From Rhodanobacter sp. (GTDB taxonomy: Bacteria; Pseudomonadota; Gammaproteobacteria; Xanthomonadales; Rhodanobacteraceae), in NCBI GenBank assembly GCA_004298505.1, contig SCRO01000069.1, positions 1 to 58,792 on the forward strand: DNA of 58,792 nucleotides, given 5' to 3'. The notes below the pieces were generated by a model that ran no database searches, was not told the origin of the DNA, and was given only the letters and a program-made list of their open reading frames with translations. The position numbers and the translations under genes are program-made. Shown here piece by piece: positions 21,217 to 30,330 of this stretch (position 1 is its first letter; each line of letters starts with the position of its first letter).

Positions 21217-21444
21217 ATGGACCGCGATGATGACACCATCAACGAATTGTGGAGCGCGGCGCAGAAGGTCTTTTTTCCAGAAGGCCGCAATGATCCCAAC
21301 CTGATGGTATTGCGCATCCGCGTGCTCGACGCCGCCTACTGGGAAGCGGCCGACAATTTCGTGGCACGCGCGTTCGACTTCGCCCGCGGCATGCTGGACG
21401 AATCACCGAGCGACCTCGGCGAGCAAGGGCATCTGCAAGGCTGA
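21217..21444 (+). pseudogene. C-terminal fragment of a pyridoxamine-phosphate-oxidase-like stress protein
   Basis: The 75-codon frame reads TINELWSAAQKVFFPEG, DPNLMVLRIRVLDAAYW, FVARAFDFARGML and LGEQGHLQG. This is the C-terminal part of the general-stress FMN-binding split-barrel family (normally about 160-170 residues). The N-terminal half, carrying most of the flavin site, is missing. There is no plausible ribosome binding site, and it begins 24 bp after kynU. It is probably a remnant. The family call rests on pattern recognition. Confidence 0.55.
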
Positions 21445-21636
21445 CTGGCAACCGCCGCGGTTACGACGACACGCAATTTCCTGCGCTCACCGGTTGTAAA
21501 CGCCGGCGCGTCCATACTCTCCCTGCGGGTTGCGGTGTATGTCCGCGCTCGTGCGACGGTAAGTGTGCATGCCCCGCCCGGCAGATGACATCCATGGCAG
21601 CGACCGCCTTCCCGTCCATGCAACAAGGCCCTCATC

Positions 21637-23073
21637 ATGGCAGCAAACTTCAGCGGCAATCTCGCCGGTCAGGTCACTGACCTGCCCCACTTCTGGGAGC
21701 ACACCGTCGGTAGTGGCCACGCCACCCTGGCGCTGCGCGCCGACTGGCAGGCGCAACTGAAGCGGGCGCACGACGAACTGGGCATGCGCCATGTGCGTTT
21801 CCACGGCATCCTGTGCGACGACATGGGTACCATGATCGAACAGGGTGGCAAGTTCATCTACTCGTTTTTCAACACGGACCAGATCTTCGACTTCCTGTTG
21901 TCGATCGGCATGAAACCGTTCGTCGAACTGAGCTTCATGCCGTCGTGCCTGGCGTCCTCGGGGCAGCTTCAGTTCCACTACCGCGCCAATGTAAGTCCAC
22001 CGCGAGACCTGGCGCAGTGGTCGGTGCTCATCAAGCAATTGGTCACGCATTGGGTAGAACGCTACGGCCTCGACGAAGTGCGCCAATGGTTCTTCGAAGT
22101 CTGGAACGAGCCCAACCTGACCGCCTTCGGCAGCGGCAGCCAGGCCGACTATTTCCCGCTCTACCGCTACACTGTCGAAGCGATCAAGAACATCGACGAC
22201 CAGCTCAAGGTGGGCGGACCGGCCACCGCGGATAATGCCTGGGTCGAGGACTTCCTGGCGTTCTGCAAACAGAACTCGCTGCCGGTGGATTTCATCAGCA
22301 CGCATCACTACCCGACCGATGACTTCGGCCAGCCCGGTGACGACACCGAAACCCAACTGGCCAAAAGCAAGCGCAGCGCGCTGCGCGGGGAAGCGACCCA
22401 GGTACGCAAACAGGCGGGCGAGCTGCCCGTCTACTACACCGAGTGGTGCACCTCGTCCAACCCGCGCGATCCGATGCACGACGACCCGTATGCGGCCGCC
22501 TTCATCATGAAAACCGTGCTGGAGCAGAACGGCCTGGTGCAGGGCTACAGCTACTGGACGTTCTCGGACATCTTCGAGGAGAACTACTTCCCCTCCGTGC
22601 CGTTCCAGGGCGGCTTCGGCCTGATGAACATCCATGGCATCGCCAAGCCGGCGTGGCGCATCTACGAACTGCTGCACGCGCTGGGCACCGAGCTGATGCC
22701 GGTGGAAGGCGAGCACGAAACGGTCGACGCGTGGCTGGTGCGCGACGGCAGCAGCGCCACCATCATGCTGAACAACTTCGCGCTACCACGACACCCCATT
22801 GCGACCGAGACGGTGAGCTTCACGCTCAAAGGCGTCAGCTCGGTAACAGCGGCCACGATCCAGCGCATCGACCTGGAACACGCCAACGCCAAGCGCCGCT
22901 GGGAGCAGATGGGCAAACCGGAGTATCCCAATGCTGCCAAGGTCGCCGAGTTGCAAGAAGTGTCGAAACTCAAGACCGAAACGCTCGAGGTGCGCCAGAA
23001 GGACGGACAAACGACAATCGAGGTCGAGATGCCGCCGCAGGCAGTGGCATCCATCCGCCTCGAGTGGCAATGA
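21637..23073 (+). CDS. GH39-type glycoside hydrolase (beta-xylosidase-like)
   Basis: The 478-residue protein has a TIM-barrel with the GH39 pattern HVRFHGILCDDMG, FVELSFMPS and EVWNEPNL. The acid/base Glu is near residue 157 and the probable nucleophile Glu near residue 268 in YYTEWC. A C-terminal beta-sandwich (about residues 370-478) follows. There is no signal peptide, so it is probably cytoplasmic. The likely substrates are beta-xylosides or related oligosaccharides; the exact specificity is not readable. A damaged paralogue at 43832-45908 is fused to a glucoamylase-like domain. The gene appears complete and stands alone, followed by a REP-like repeat. Confidence 0.85.
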   Translation: MAANFSGNLAGQVTDLPHFWEHTVGSGHATLALRADWQAQLKRAHDELGMRHVRFHGILCDDMGTMIEQGGKFIYSFFNTDQIFDFLLSIGMKPFVELSFMPSCLASSGQLQFHYRANVSPPRDLAQWSVLIKQLVTHWVERYGLDEVRQWFFEVWNEPNLTAFGSGSQADYFPLYRYTVEAIKNIDDQLKVGGPATADNAWVEDFLAFCKQNSLPVDFISTHHYPTDDFGQPGDDTETQLAKSKRSALRGEATQVRKQAGELPVYYTEWCTSSNPRDPMHDDPYAAAFIMKTVLEQNGLVQGYSYWTFSDIFEENYFPSVPFQGGFGLMNIHGIAKPAWRIYELLHALGTELMPVEGEHETVDAWLVRDGSSATIMLNNFALPRHPIATETVSFTLKGVSSVTAATIQRIDLEHANAKRRWEQMGKPEYPNAAKVAELQEVSKLKTETLEVRQKDGQTTIEVEMPPQAVASIRLEWQ

Positions 23074-23145
23074 CCCACCGCGCCGATCTGTAGGAGCCCG
23101 CTCGCGGGCGATGCCCTTGATTCTTGATCCTGCGCTTTTTCTTGA

Positions 23146-23270
23146 TCACATCTCGATTGAATTTCGCGGCAGCAGCCGGCGGGCAGTGCCCGCCCTACAA
23201 TCGTCGCGCCGTAGGGCGGGCGCTGCCCGCCGGCTCTTCTGCACCAAGGCAAGGTCTGATCAAGAGACAA
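23146..23270. repeat. REP-like inverted repeat (family R, copy 2)
   Basis: AGCCGGCGGGCAGTGCCCGCC and GTAGGGCGGGCGCTGCCCGC pair across a short loop, preceded by GATCACATCTCGATTGAAT and followed by CTCTTCTGCA and GATCAAGAGAC. The flank upstream is shared with the half copy at 30327-30385. Confidence 0.75.
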
Positions 23271-23288
23271 GGGCGACCGGGGGACGCC

Positions 23289-23492
23289 TTATACCTCCCC
23301 ACGCGACGCGAGCATGCCGATGCGATCCGCGGTGCAGCAGGTAATGCCCTGGATCGTCAGCGACGGATTGACCCCGCCCACCGTGGAAAAAACCGAACCG
23401 TCGCAAACCCATAAATTGGCGATATCCCAGCTGCGGCAATCGGCGTCGAGAACGCTGGTCTCGGGATCGTCGCCCATGCGCGCGGTGCCACG
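23289..23492 (-). pseudogene. 3' fragment of a GMC oxidoreductase gene
   Basis: The last about 65 codons read GTARMGDDPETSVLD, SWDIANLWVCDGSVF, GGVNPSLTIQ and ends RIGMLASRGEV. This is nearly the same as the end of the GMC gene at 30380-31747 and includes the conserved GMC C-terminal active-site region. No FAD-binding N-terminus is present upstream; the preceding reading is unrelated. It is therefore a leftover 3' end of a paralogue. Confidence 0.8.
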
Positions 23493-23643
23493 AGCCAGCA
23501 GATCAGCAAGTACCCCGGCCTGAATCTCGACGCTGCGCACGGCAATGCCAGGGTCAACTTGAGAGCCAGCCCAACCCTGCCAGATGACGAACCGCGCACG
23601 CGAATCGCGGAAGGCGACGATCCACGCAGCCTCAGCCTCCCGG

Positions 23644-23784
23644 TCAAACGATCGCCAGATGATGCCCGTCCGGGTCCACGAGGTTTCGCACTGGCGCGTC
23701 GTACGCCGGCAGAGGTGGCATGTCCGGGTCGGGTGCGAAAACCAGCCACGTGGCCGCCACGTCGTTCGGGTGCAGATCGAGCGA
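23644..23784 (-). pseudogene. 3' fragment of a VOC/glyoxalase-family gene
   Basis: The minus strand reads LDLHPNDVAATWLVFAPD, then VRNLVDPDGHHLAIV and a stop. It matches the end of the intact VOC protein encoded at 50401-51300 (ANDVAATCLVFEPD ... LIDPEGHRLAIV). Only about 47 codons remain. It lies directly upstream of the GMC fragment and downstream of a response-regulator fragment. Confidence 0.7.
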
Positions 23785-23905
23785 ACCGGGCCGGCCGTCA
23801 TGGCAATGTCCGGCATTCATTCGTCGGCGCATATTGTGATCTTGGCTGTCAATCAAAACGCGGTCTTGGTTGAACATGGATGCCTCTCTGAATTGGGTGT
23901 GTGGC

Positions 23906-24040
23906 AACACGCCGTTCGCGGTCATGTCCGGTACCGATCTGTCGACGCTGGCCATACAATTCCCGCAGGCTCGCATGATTTCGAAACCACTGGACATGAA
24001 ATCCCTGAAAAAGGTCGTGCAGGAACTTCTGGACGCGACC
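23906..24040 (+). pseudogene. 3' fragment of a response-regulator receiver domain
   Basis: The plus strand reads NTPFAVMSGTDLSTLAI, ARMISKPLDMKSLKKVVQELL. This has the pattern of the second half of a CheY-like receiver: the Thr/Ser strand (VMSG) and the conserved Lys-Pro (SKP). The phospho-acceptor half is missing. It resembles the intact single-domain regulator at 29941-30330 (LTKPYDQKQLKKAIEQ). It converges with the hybrid kinase gene ending at 24053. Confidence 0.65.
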
Positions 24041-24052
24041 AACACGCCGATT

Positions 24053-26398
24053 TTATCGGGACTGATGCGGTGGCTCAGGCGCGACTTCGCCGAGCATTCT
24101 TCGCAGACGACTGTCCAGCGCGCCCACAGTAAACGGCTTGACAATCAGCTCCATGCCCGCGGCGAAGGCTTCGGGCGCGGACGCATCAGCAGCGTAGCCG
24201 GTCATCAGTAGAACCTTTAATTCGGGCCGTGATTCGCGCGCCGTATTGGCAAGCGCACGGCCATTCATGCCCGGCAGGCCGATATCGGAAATGAGCAGAT
24301 GGATGACTTCACTTGACTGAAGCGCGACGAGCGCGGCTTCACCATCGCTCGCTTCCTGCGCGGTGTAGCCCAATTGGTGCAGCACTTCGACGACAATGCG
24401 ACGCACCTCGTCCTCGTCCTCGACCACGAGCACAATTTCCCCTTTTGCACGCATCTTCGGTGCGCGGGTGAGGGCCTGTTCTTCCCCTTCATCGGCCACC
24501 TCAAGATGGCGGGGCAAATACAGTACGACGGTGGTGCCGCCACCCAGTTCGCTGTGAATATCGCAGTAGCCGCTCGATTGCAGGGCGAAGCCGTACACCA
24601 TCGACAATCCCAGTCCGGTGCCCTGACCGAGCGGTTTGGTTGTAAAGAAGGGCTCAAACGCATGCTCAATCACCTGCGCACTCATGCCGATTCCGCTGTC
24701 GGCCACTTCGATGCATATGTATTGGTCGCCGGCCATTTCGTGCCACTGGCCAGGCTTCACCTCATCGACTGCCACATTGCGGGAACGAATGGACAGACGA
24801 CCGCCTTCGGGCATCGCGTCGCGCGCATTGATTGACAGATTCAGTACTGCACTTTCCAACTGGTTCGGATCACACAGGGTCACCCACAACTCGACCGCCA
24901 GATCGAACTCCAGCGCGATCCGTTCACCCAGGGTCCGTTGCAGCAGGTCGGCCATGGAAAAAATCAGCGGGTTCGCCTGAACCGGGCGCGGATCCAGCGG
25001 CTGACGTCGCGAGAAAGCGAGTAGCCGATGCGTCATCGCAGCCGCACGGTTGGCCGAGTTCAGCGCCCCGTCGACGAAGCGCCCGACATCGCCTGTCTTG
25101 CCCGCGTCCACCTGCAACTGGATCAGATCGAGCGAGCCGATGATGCCTTGGAGCAAATTGTTGAAATCATGGGCGAGCCCACCGGTCAACTGACCGACCG
25201 CTTCCATCTTCTGCGCCTGGCGCAACTGCGCTTCAATCAGGATTTTCTCGCTAAGATCGCGTATGAAGATATTGGTGCGATGACCACTATTGAGAAACAA
25301 CGAACTGACACTCAGCTCTACCGGAATTGTGCGGCCTTCGCGGTCCACCATCTCGATCCGCCGATCCGCATCGCGCGATTCGACCTGCAACGACGTTAGC
25401 TGCAGGCTCTGCTTGAGACGCTCACGGTCTGCGTCGCTGACCGCCAGCGCACAAAGCGATTGACCCATGGCTTCTTCGCGTGACCAGCCGAACAGAGTGG
25501 CCGCCCGCGGGTTCCACTGGACGATGAGCCCATTTTCGTCCAGTTGCACGAAGCCATCGAGTGCGGTGTCGATTACGCCGCGGGCCAGATATTCGCTTTC
25601 GACGAGCGCCACCTCGGCCTCCATGCGTTCGGTGACATCACGGGTGATCTTGGCAAAACCCACCAGAACGCCGTGATCGAGGATCGGATCGATCACCACG
25701 CTGGCCCAGAAACGACTGCCATCCTTGCGCACTCGCCAGCCTTCCGCGTTGTATCGCCCTTCCTGCCTGGCGGTGGCCAGCGCAATGGTCGGTGTCCCCT
25801 TGGCGCAATCCTCCGGTGTATAGAAGCGGCAAAAATGCGTGCCGATGACATCTTCGGCGCTGTAGCCCTTGATCCTTTCCGCTCCGGCGTTCCAGTTGGT
25901 GATCACACCTTGTGGATCGAGTATGTAGATAGCGTAATCGACAACGCTATTCACCAGCAGGGCAAAATCGCGTTCGCTTCGATGCAAGTTCATGAACGTC
26001 GCTTCCGGGTCGCGCCGTCGCGCAACCCGGAAACTCTTGAGAAACAGCCCGGACAGAGTATCCGCATTCACCAGTACGGCGACACTAGCGGAAACTCGAA
26101 GCAGCCCACTGGTGGCGGTTTCGAGCATTATTTCGATGTCGCCCCCCAGGCGGGGCTCACCCAGACTCGTCCGTGTCGGGGCGACGTCACGCAGCGTCTG
26201 GTCGCTCCGGCCGACTTGTAGAGCACTCCCCCACAGTTCGGCCGCTTTCGTGTTGCAGGCAACAATGACACCCGCACTGTCGCAGAGGTAGGCAGCCATC
26301 GGCATCGCATTCAGCAAAGCCTGGCCTGATCCCGTGACCACCGATCTGCATGTGATAACACTGCCGGCGGACACAAGTTCGTTTTCCAGCATAGCCAT
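24053..26398 (-). CDS. Hybrid sensor histidine kinase with PAS domains and C-terminal receiver
   Basis: The 781-residue protein has no obvious membrane segment and is probably cytosolic. The order is an N-terminal PAS-like region (about 25-120), PAS (about 145-265, DYAIYILDPQGVITNWN), PAS (about 275-390, ALDGFVQLDENGLIVQWN), HisKA with the phospho-acceptor His in GGLAHDFNNLLQG near residue 410, HATPase_c (NLSINARDAMPEGG, DSGIGM, GQGTGLGLSMVYG), and a receiver with the acceptor Asp in LLISDIGLPGMNG near residue 704 and Lys in IVKPF. The input could be redox or light through PAS, but no cofactor-binding cysteine motif was identified. No cognate output gene is adjacent. Confidence 0.92.
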   Translation of the reverse strand: MAMLENELVSAGSVITCRSVVTGSGQALLNAMPMAAYLCDSAGVIVACNTKAAELWGSALQVGRSDQTLRDVAPTRTSLGEPRLGGDIEIMLETATSGLLRVSASVAVLVNADTLSGLFLKSFRVARRRDPEATFMNLHRSERDFALLVNSVVDYAIYILDPQGVITNWNAGAERIKGYSAEDVIGTHFCRFYTPEDCAKGTPTIALATARQEGRYNAEGWRVRKDGSRFWASVVIDPILDHGVLVGFAKITRDVTERMEAEVALVESEYLARGVIDTALDGFVQLDENGLIVQWNPRAATLFGWSREEAMGQSLCALAVSDADRERLKQSLQLTSLQVESRDADRRIEMVDREGRTIPVELSVSSLFLNSGHRTNIFIRDLSEKILIEAQLRQAQKMEAVGQLTGGLAHDFNNLLQGIIGSLDLIQLQVDAGKTGDVGRFVDGALNSANRAAAMTHRLLAFSRRQPLDPRPVQANPLIFSMADLLQRTLGERIALEFDLAVELWVTLCDPNQLESAVLNLSINARDAMPEGGRLSIRSRNVAVDEVKPGQWHEMAGDQYICIEVADSGIGMSAQVIEHAFEPFFTTKPLGQGTGLGLSMVYGFALQSSGYCDIHSELGGGTTVVLYLPRHLEVADEGEEQALTRAPKMRAKGEIVLVVEDEDEVRRIVVEVLHQLGYTAQEASDGEAALVALQSSEVIHLLISDIGLPGMNGRALANTARESRPELKVLLMTGYAADASAPEAFAAGMELIVKPFTVGALDSRLRRMLGEVAPEPPHQSR

Positions 26399-26451
26399 CC
26401 GTCAAACTCCGTTCCAAGCATTAAATCCTGCCTTATCTGGTAGGTAGTCTG

Positions 26452-26946
26452 TCAAGCGGTGCTGGTGGATTCACGACCGCTCATCTGTCCGCTCGCTGTG
26501 ACGTTCTTCAACTCGCGCTCGACCTCGGCAAACGGCTCAGGGGATCCAGCAGGACCCTTCTTCCGCGCGCGATGCCTTGCGGGTGCCTTGCGGCCCGCCA
26601 GCCGTCGGTAATGCGCGCGAATTTTGTCCAACGCATCATCGTCCATGTCTTCGAGATTCAGAAGGCCATTCGACGCCGCTGTGACACGTATGAGCTCGTC
26701 CAGTTTGATGTGCAGCGAAGAGCTCTCACGGTTTTGGCTGTTCTGGATAAGGAAAACCATCAGGAACGTCACAACCGTGGTACCGGTGTTGATCACCAAC
26801 TGCCACGTGTCGCCAAAATGGAACACCGGACCGGTTGCCGCCCAGACCACCACCACGACGGCAGCGAAAAGGAATGCACCGGGCTTGCCCGCGTAGCGCG
26901 AGGTCCCCTCAGCAAAACGGCAGAACGCTTGGGATAGTCTGTTCAT
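26452..26946 (-). CDS. Low-affinity iron permease (Fet4-like) family protein
   Basis: A 164-residue membrane protein with two N-terminal hydrophobic segments (LFAAVVVVVWAATGPVF and QLVINTGTTVVTFLMVFLI) and the hallmark QNSQNRESSSLHIKLDELIR. A basic cytosolic tail with a Lys/Arg-rich stretch follows. The family is called low-affinity iron permease by relation to yeast Fet4, but bacterial function is poorly proven. A second family member at 39465-40197 is disrupted by an insertion. The gene lies just upstream of the hybrid kinase on the same strand (53-bp gap), so co-transcription is possible. Confidence 0.85.
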   Translation of the reverse strand: MNRLSQAFCRFAEGTSRYAGKPGAFLFAAVVVVVWAATGPVFHFGDTWQLVINTGTTVVTFLMVFLIQNSQNRESSSLHIKLDELIRVTAASNGLLNLEDMDDDALDKIRAHYRRLAGRKAPARHRARKKGPAGSPEPFAEVERELKNVTASGQMSGRESTSTA

Positions 26947-27324
26947 CGGTAGTCCTCCTGGCGGGCGGCAAGGCTCGCAAACGGCGCGTCGCGGGCATGT
27001 GCAGAATCGGGGTCGCCGACACCACGAGTTCGTCGGCCCTGATCAGGGATCGATCAGGGATCGCCCCGGTGTCGATAGCAAATGACAATACTGGATCTTC
27101 CGCCGCCGGGCAGCCGGACAGTCAATCCGCCGGTCCCGCGGCAGCATCCAGCAGCGCCTTCAACCCGCTCGAGAAGCGCCCGACGGCGAGAGGCACACTA
27201 GAGTAAACTGGGCGCACCGCACCGAGCGCTCCATTGAGCGACGTTGTCATCTGGCCTCGACTACTGCTCGGTAACCGAGGGAGCGCAGTGTGTGAACCCG
27301 GCGTCGCAGCCGCGCACACGGGGG
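26947..27324. other. Intergenic stretch without a recognisable gene
   Basis: About 380 bp upstream of the iron permease. It contains a short direct repeat of GATCAGGGATC near 27040-27064. A minus-strand frame at 27122-27319 (ends SSGLKALLDAAAGPAD) has no family that I recognise and no convincing ribosome binding site. It probably holds the permease promoter. Confidence 0.5.
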
Positions 27325-27489
27325 TCAGACGCGCCGTCCGCGCCCGAAGATAAGCGATGCGATGAACAGCACGAGGAATAAGACGAAGAGTATCTTTGCA
27401 ATCAAGGCGGCGAGACCCGCGACGCCGAAAAAGCCGAAGAATCCCGCAATGAGCGCGATGACGAGAAAAATAACGGCGTAATAAAGCAT
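27325..27489 (-). CDS. DUF1328 (YtjA-type) small membrane protein
   Basis: The 54-residue protein [20 protein letters not shown]... is two hydrophobic helices with a basic end (FGRGRRV). This is the exact size and layout of the DUF1328 family of small inner-membrane proteins, often induced by stress; function unknown. GAGGAACC lies just before the ATG at 27489. It is isolated between long spacers. Confidence 0.88.
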   Translation of the reverse strand: MLYYAVIFLVIALIAGFFGFFGVAGLAALIAKILFVLFLVLFIASLIFGRGRRV

Positions 27490-27903
27490 GATGGTTCCTC
27501 GGTGATTAATGGCGACGCGTCTGGCCGAGAGCGACCCCTGGCGTGAATCTTGTCGCGAAAGCATACTGGTCGCACGAGGTGCAAGTCTGCTCGTGCATTC
27601 ATCCCTGCGGCGTGAACAAGACGTTCAGAGCAACATCACATGGCTCGGTGCTGAATCATTGAGGTCCGCTCAACGGCACCATGCGAATCGCGCTGTGACA
27701 GACAATCCCATGAATGACCATGACAATGGGCGCTACCCAGGGAGCCCCGTCCATGGACGCTCACCGGGTGCACACGCACGTTTTGCCACAATTGAGGGTA
27801 TGCACGGACCGGCTTGCCTGGTGACATGCGCGCAAGACATGTCGGCAGCGTCTTGCCGACATCTTCCCGACCATTGCTGCCAGAACACTCAAAGGCCCAG
27901 CCA
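27490..27903. other. Intergenic stretch upstream of the CheB/CheR remnant
   Basis: About 410 bp separate the divergent DUF1328 gene and the CheB/CheR reading. There is no recognisable gene. Frames crossing it have no family pattern. An in-frame ATG at 27814 precedes the GTG chosen for the next gene, but the intervening residues look non-homologous. Confidence 0.45.
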
Positions 27904-29478
27904 GTGTCGCCTTCATCTGACCCGAAATCCCCCGCCATCGCCGTGGTCGGCGTGGTGCTCTCGGGCACCGGCAGCGACGGCGCGCTGGGGCTGAAGGCGA
28001 TCAAGGATCGCGGCGGACTGACCATCGCCCAAGCCGAAGACGGCGTCGACGACACGCACGAAGCGCTGCGCGACCCGCCGTTTTCGCGCATCGACCTGGT
28101 GTCATGCCGCAACCTGATGATCTACCTGGGGCCGCAGTTCCAGGAGCACATCCTGCCGATTCTGCATTACGCCTTGGTGCCGGAAGGTTTCATGTTCCTG
28201 GGCTCCAGCGAGGGCGTCACCCAGAACGAGGCGTTGTTCCAGCCGTTCAACAAGGCGCACCGGGTGTTCCAGAGTGCGCCGAATACCGACGAGCGCGTGA
28301 CGCTGCCGCTGCTGTCCTCGAAGGGCCCCACCGCACGGCACCGGCATTTGCTGACCGAGAACACCAGCCCGGTCCGGAATGGCTTGCAGCGGCAAATCGA
28401 GGCACACGTACTGCACGACCATGCACCGCCGCACGCGCTAGTCAACGAACATGGCGAAGCGCTGTTCCATTCCAGCCGCACCGGCGCTTACCTGGAGTTC
28501 GCCGTGGGCGCGCCCAGCCGGCAACTGCTGCAGAACGCGCGCAGGGAGCTGCGGCTGATCCTGCGTCGGGGCCTGCATGACGCAGCCGAATCGCACACCC
28601 GGGTGGTCATGCCGGAAGTGACCCTCACCCGCGATAACGTGCTGCGCCGCATACAGGTCAGCGTCGAGCCGTTCGAGCATGGCGAAGCCCCGCTCTACCT
28701 GGCGTTGTTCAACGATCGTGGCGCCGCCCCGCGGCTGGAGGACCCGGACGCGGCGACCGACCGGGTGATCGAAGTGCTGGAGCGCGAGTTGCACAAATCG
28801 CGTGAACAACTGCAGGCGAGTTATGAAGAATTCGAAAACGTGACCGGCGAACTGCGCACCTCCAACGAGGAGTTGATGTCGGTCAACGAGGAGCTGCAAT
28901 CGTCCAACGAGGAGCTGGAAACCTCCAGGGAGGAGCTGCAATCGATCAATGAAGAGTTGACCACCGTCAACGCTGAAATGGCCCGTCACCGGGATGCGCT
29001 GGCCCGGTCCAACGCAGATCTGAGCAACCTGCTGGAAAGCATCGGTGTCGCCGCGATTTTCCTCGACCGGCGCATGGCGATCCGCCGCTTCACCCGTGCC
29101 GCCACCGAGATCTTCACCCTGATCCCGTCCGACACAGGCCGTATGATCACCGACCTGACCCATCACTTGGAGGAGGTGCATCTGCGCGCACATTTCGCCC
29201 GTGCGCTGGAGCAGAAAGAGCCGACCGAGCTGCGTATCAGCCGCGGGGACGGCAGCCGCCACTACGTGATGAAGATGATGCCGTATACGGGCGTTACCGA
29301 GGAGAGCGGCGGCCCACCGGTCACGCCGCCCACGCGGCACGGCTTCGGCACGCTGTTGCTGGAGCGGCAACTCGCCTACGAGCTGCATGCGCAAAGCGAT
29401 ATTGATTTCGCCGCGGACGGCTTGATCGTCAGCATCCACATCCCGCGACCGGCATCGCGTCCCACGGAGGCTCCATGA
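27904..29478 (+). CDS. Collapsed CheB-CheR-PAS-HWE kinase protein with in-frame internal deletions
   Basis: The reading stays open but joins separate parts of a normally >1100-residue protein. It starts with SPAIAVVG, typical of the CheB N-terminus, and jumps at once to VVLSGTGSDGALGLKAIKD (the end of CheB). It then goes directly to LRDPPFSRIDLVSCRNLMIYL and LVPEGFMFLGSSE (the second half of CheR, lacking the SAM-binding half). A long coiled coil (SNEELxSVNEELQ repeats) and a PAS-like domain (IGVAAIFLDR) follow. After HYVMKMMPYTG it jumps to THGFGTLLLERQL-like sequence, the tail of an HWE kinase without the His box and ATP site. The start is a GTG at 27904 after AAAGG. It is probably non-enzymatic or a pseudogene. 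It overlaps the next response regulator by ATGA. Confidence 0.72.
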   Translation: MSPSSDPKSPAIAVVGVVLSGTGSDGALGLKAIKDRGGLTIAQAEDGVDDTHEALRDPPFSRIDLVSCRNLMIYLGPQFQEHILPILHYALVPEGFMFLGSSEGVTQNEALFQPFNKAHRVFQSAPNTDERVTLPLLSSKGPTARHRHLLTENTSPVRNGLQRQIEAHVLHDHAPPHALVNEHGEALFHSSRTGAYLEFAVGAPSRQLLQNARRELRLILRRGLHDAAESHTRVVMPEVTLTRDNVLRRIQVSVEPFEHGEAPLYLALFNDRGAAPRLEDPDAATDRVIEVLERELHKSREQLQASYEEFENVTGELRTSNEELMSVNEELQSSNEELETSREELQSINEELTTVNAEMARHRDALARSNADLSNLLESIGVAAIFLDRRMAIRRFTRAATEIFTLIPSDTGRMITDLTHHLEEVHLRAHFARALEQKEPTELRISRGDGSRHYVMKMMPYTGVTEESGGPPVTPPTRHGFGTLLLERQLAYELHAQSDIDFAADGLIVSIHIPRPASRPTEAP

Positions 29479-29852
29479 ACACGCTACCCGAGTCCGGCCC
29501 ACTGGTGCTGGTCGTCGAAGACGAGCTGTTGATCGCCACCACGCTGGAAATCATTCTTGAGGCGCACGACTACCGTATCCTGGGGCCCGTGGCCACGGTG
29601 GAAGAGGCCATGGCACTGCTGGAAAACAACCGGCCCGACATGGCGCTGCTGGATTATCGCCTGGCCCGTACCACCACCGAACCGCTGTTGCCGTTATTGG
29701 CGCAGCAATGCGTGCCGGTGTGCATCTTGAGCGGCTACGGCCGCCAGCAGTTGCCCGTTTCGTACGCAGAGTGTGCTCTACTGGAAAAGCCGTTCCGCAC
29801 AGCGGCCCTGCTGGCGGCATTGCAGGCGCTGGGCGAGCGGCCCTCCGTCTGA
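29475..29852 (+). CDS. Single-domain response regulator
   Basis: A 125-residue CheY-like receiver with no output domain. The acidic pair is in VVEDELLI, the phospho-acceptor Asp in MALLDYRLA, the Ser in CILSGYG and the Lys in LLEKPFR. The ATG overlaps the TGA of the CheB/CheR-type gene (ATGA), so it was translationally coupled to it. In related loci, HWE-type kinase proteins pass phosphate to such a regulator. Because the partner kinase is damaged here, the regulator may be an orphan. Confidence 0.88.
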   Translation: MNTLPESGPLVLVVEDELLIATTLEIILEAHDYRILGPVATVEEAMALLENNRPDMALLDYRLARTTTEPLLPLLAQQCVPVCILSGYGRQQLPVSYAECALLEKPFRTAALLAALQALGERPSV

Positions 29853-29940
29853 GCTTGCGCGCAGAGCACGCGCGGCGCTATCGTGTTGACGGGGGCGTCT
29901 GAGTGGTAACAGCATAGTGTGACCGCCAGGGAGGTGGACC

Positions 29941-30330
29941 GTGGCAATTCCATCGCGCGTAGTCGTTTTTGAAGACGATTTCCTGCTCGCCGAAACCTTG
30001 TCCGATGCGCTGACGGCGCTCGGTTGCGCCGTTGTCCATTGCTGCCACAGCTTGCGCGAGGCGATGCTGGTGGTCGAAAAGGCAGATTTCGACCTGGCCG
30101 TCGTGGACCTCGATCTGCGCGGCCTCGACGCTTCCCCCATCCTGGATCGGCTCGTCGCTGGCAACATCCCTGCGCTATTGTCGACCGGCGCCAACGAGAA
30201 AGACGTGCCCGAGCGCTTCACGCAGCTGCCCCGGTTGACGAAGCCATACGACCAGAAGCAGCTGAAAAAAGCCATTGAACAAACGCAAATATCCTGGCCC
30301 GGGTCGCTCCGCGTAGCCAGAGTCCCTTGA
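29941..30330 (+). CDS. Single-domain response regulator
   Basis: A 129-residue receiver with VFEDDFLLAE (acidic pair), the phospho-acceptor Asp in AVVDLDLRG, Ser in LLSTGAN and Lys in LTKPYDQ. It starts with GTG at 29941 after GGGAGGTG, a strong site. It is related to, but clearly different from, the regulator 89 bp upstream. The last residues after IEQTQ look like read-through into a REP-like repeat: the stop falls at the repeat edge, so the original C-terminus may have been altered. Confidence 0.83.
   Translation: MAIPSRVVVFEDDFLLAETLSDALTALGCAVVHCCHSLREAMLVVEKADFDLAVVDLDLRGLDASPILDRLVAGNIPALLSTGANEKDVPERFTQLPRLTKPYDQKQLKKAIEQTQISWPGSLRVARVP

Noticed and set aside
27122-27319. Small minus-strand protein upstream of DUF1328
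   Set aside because: No ribosome binding site, no recognisable family, unusual composition; kept only as an intergenic note.
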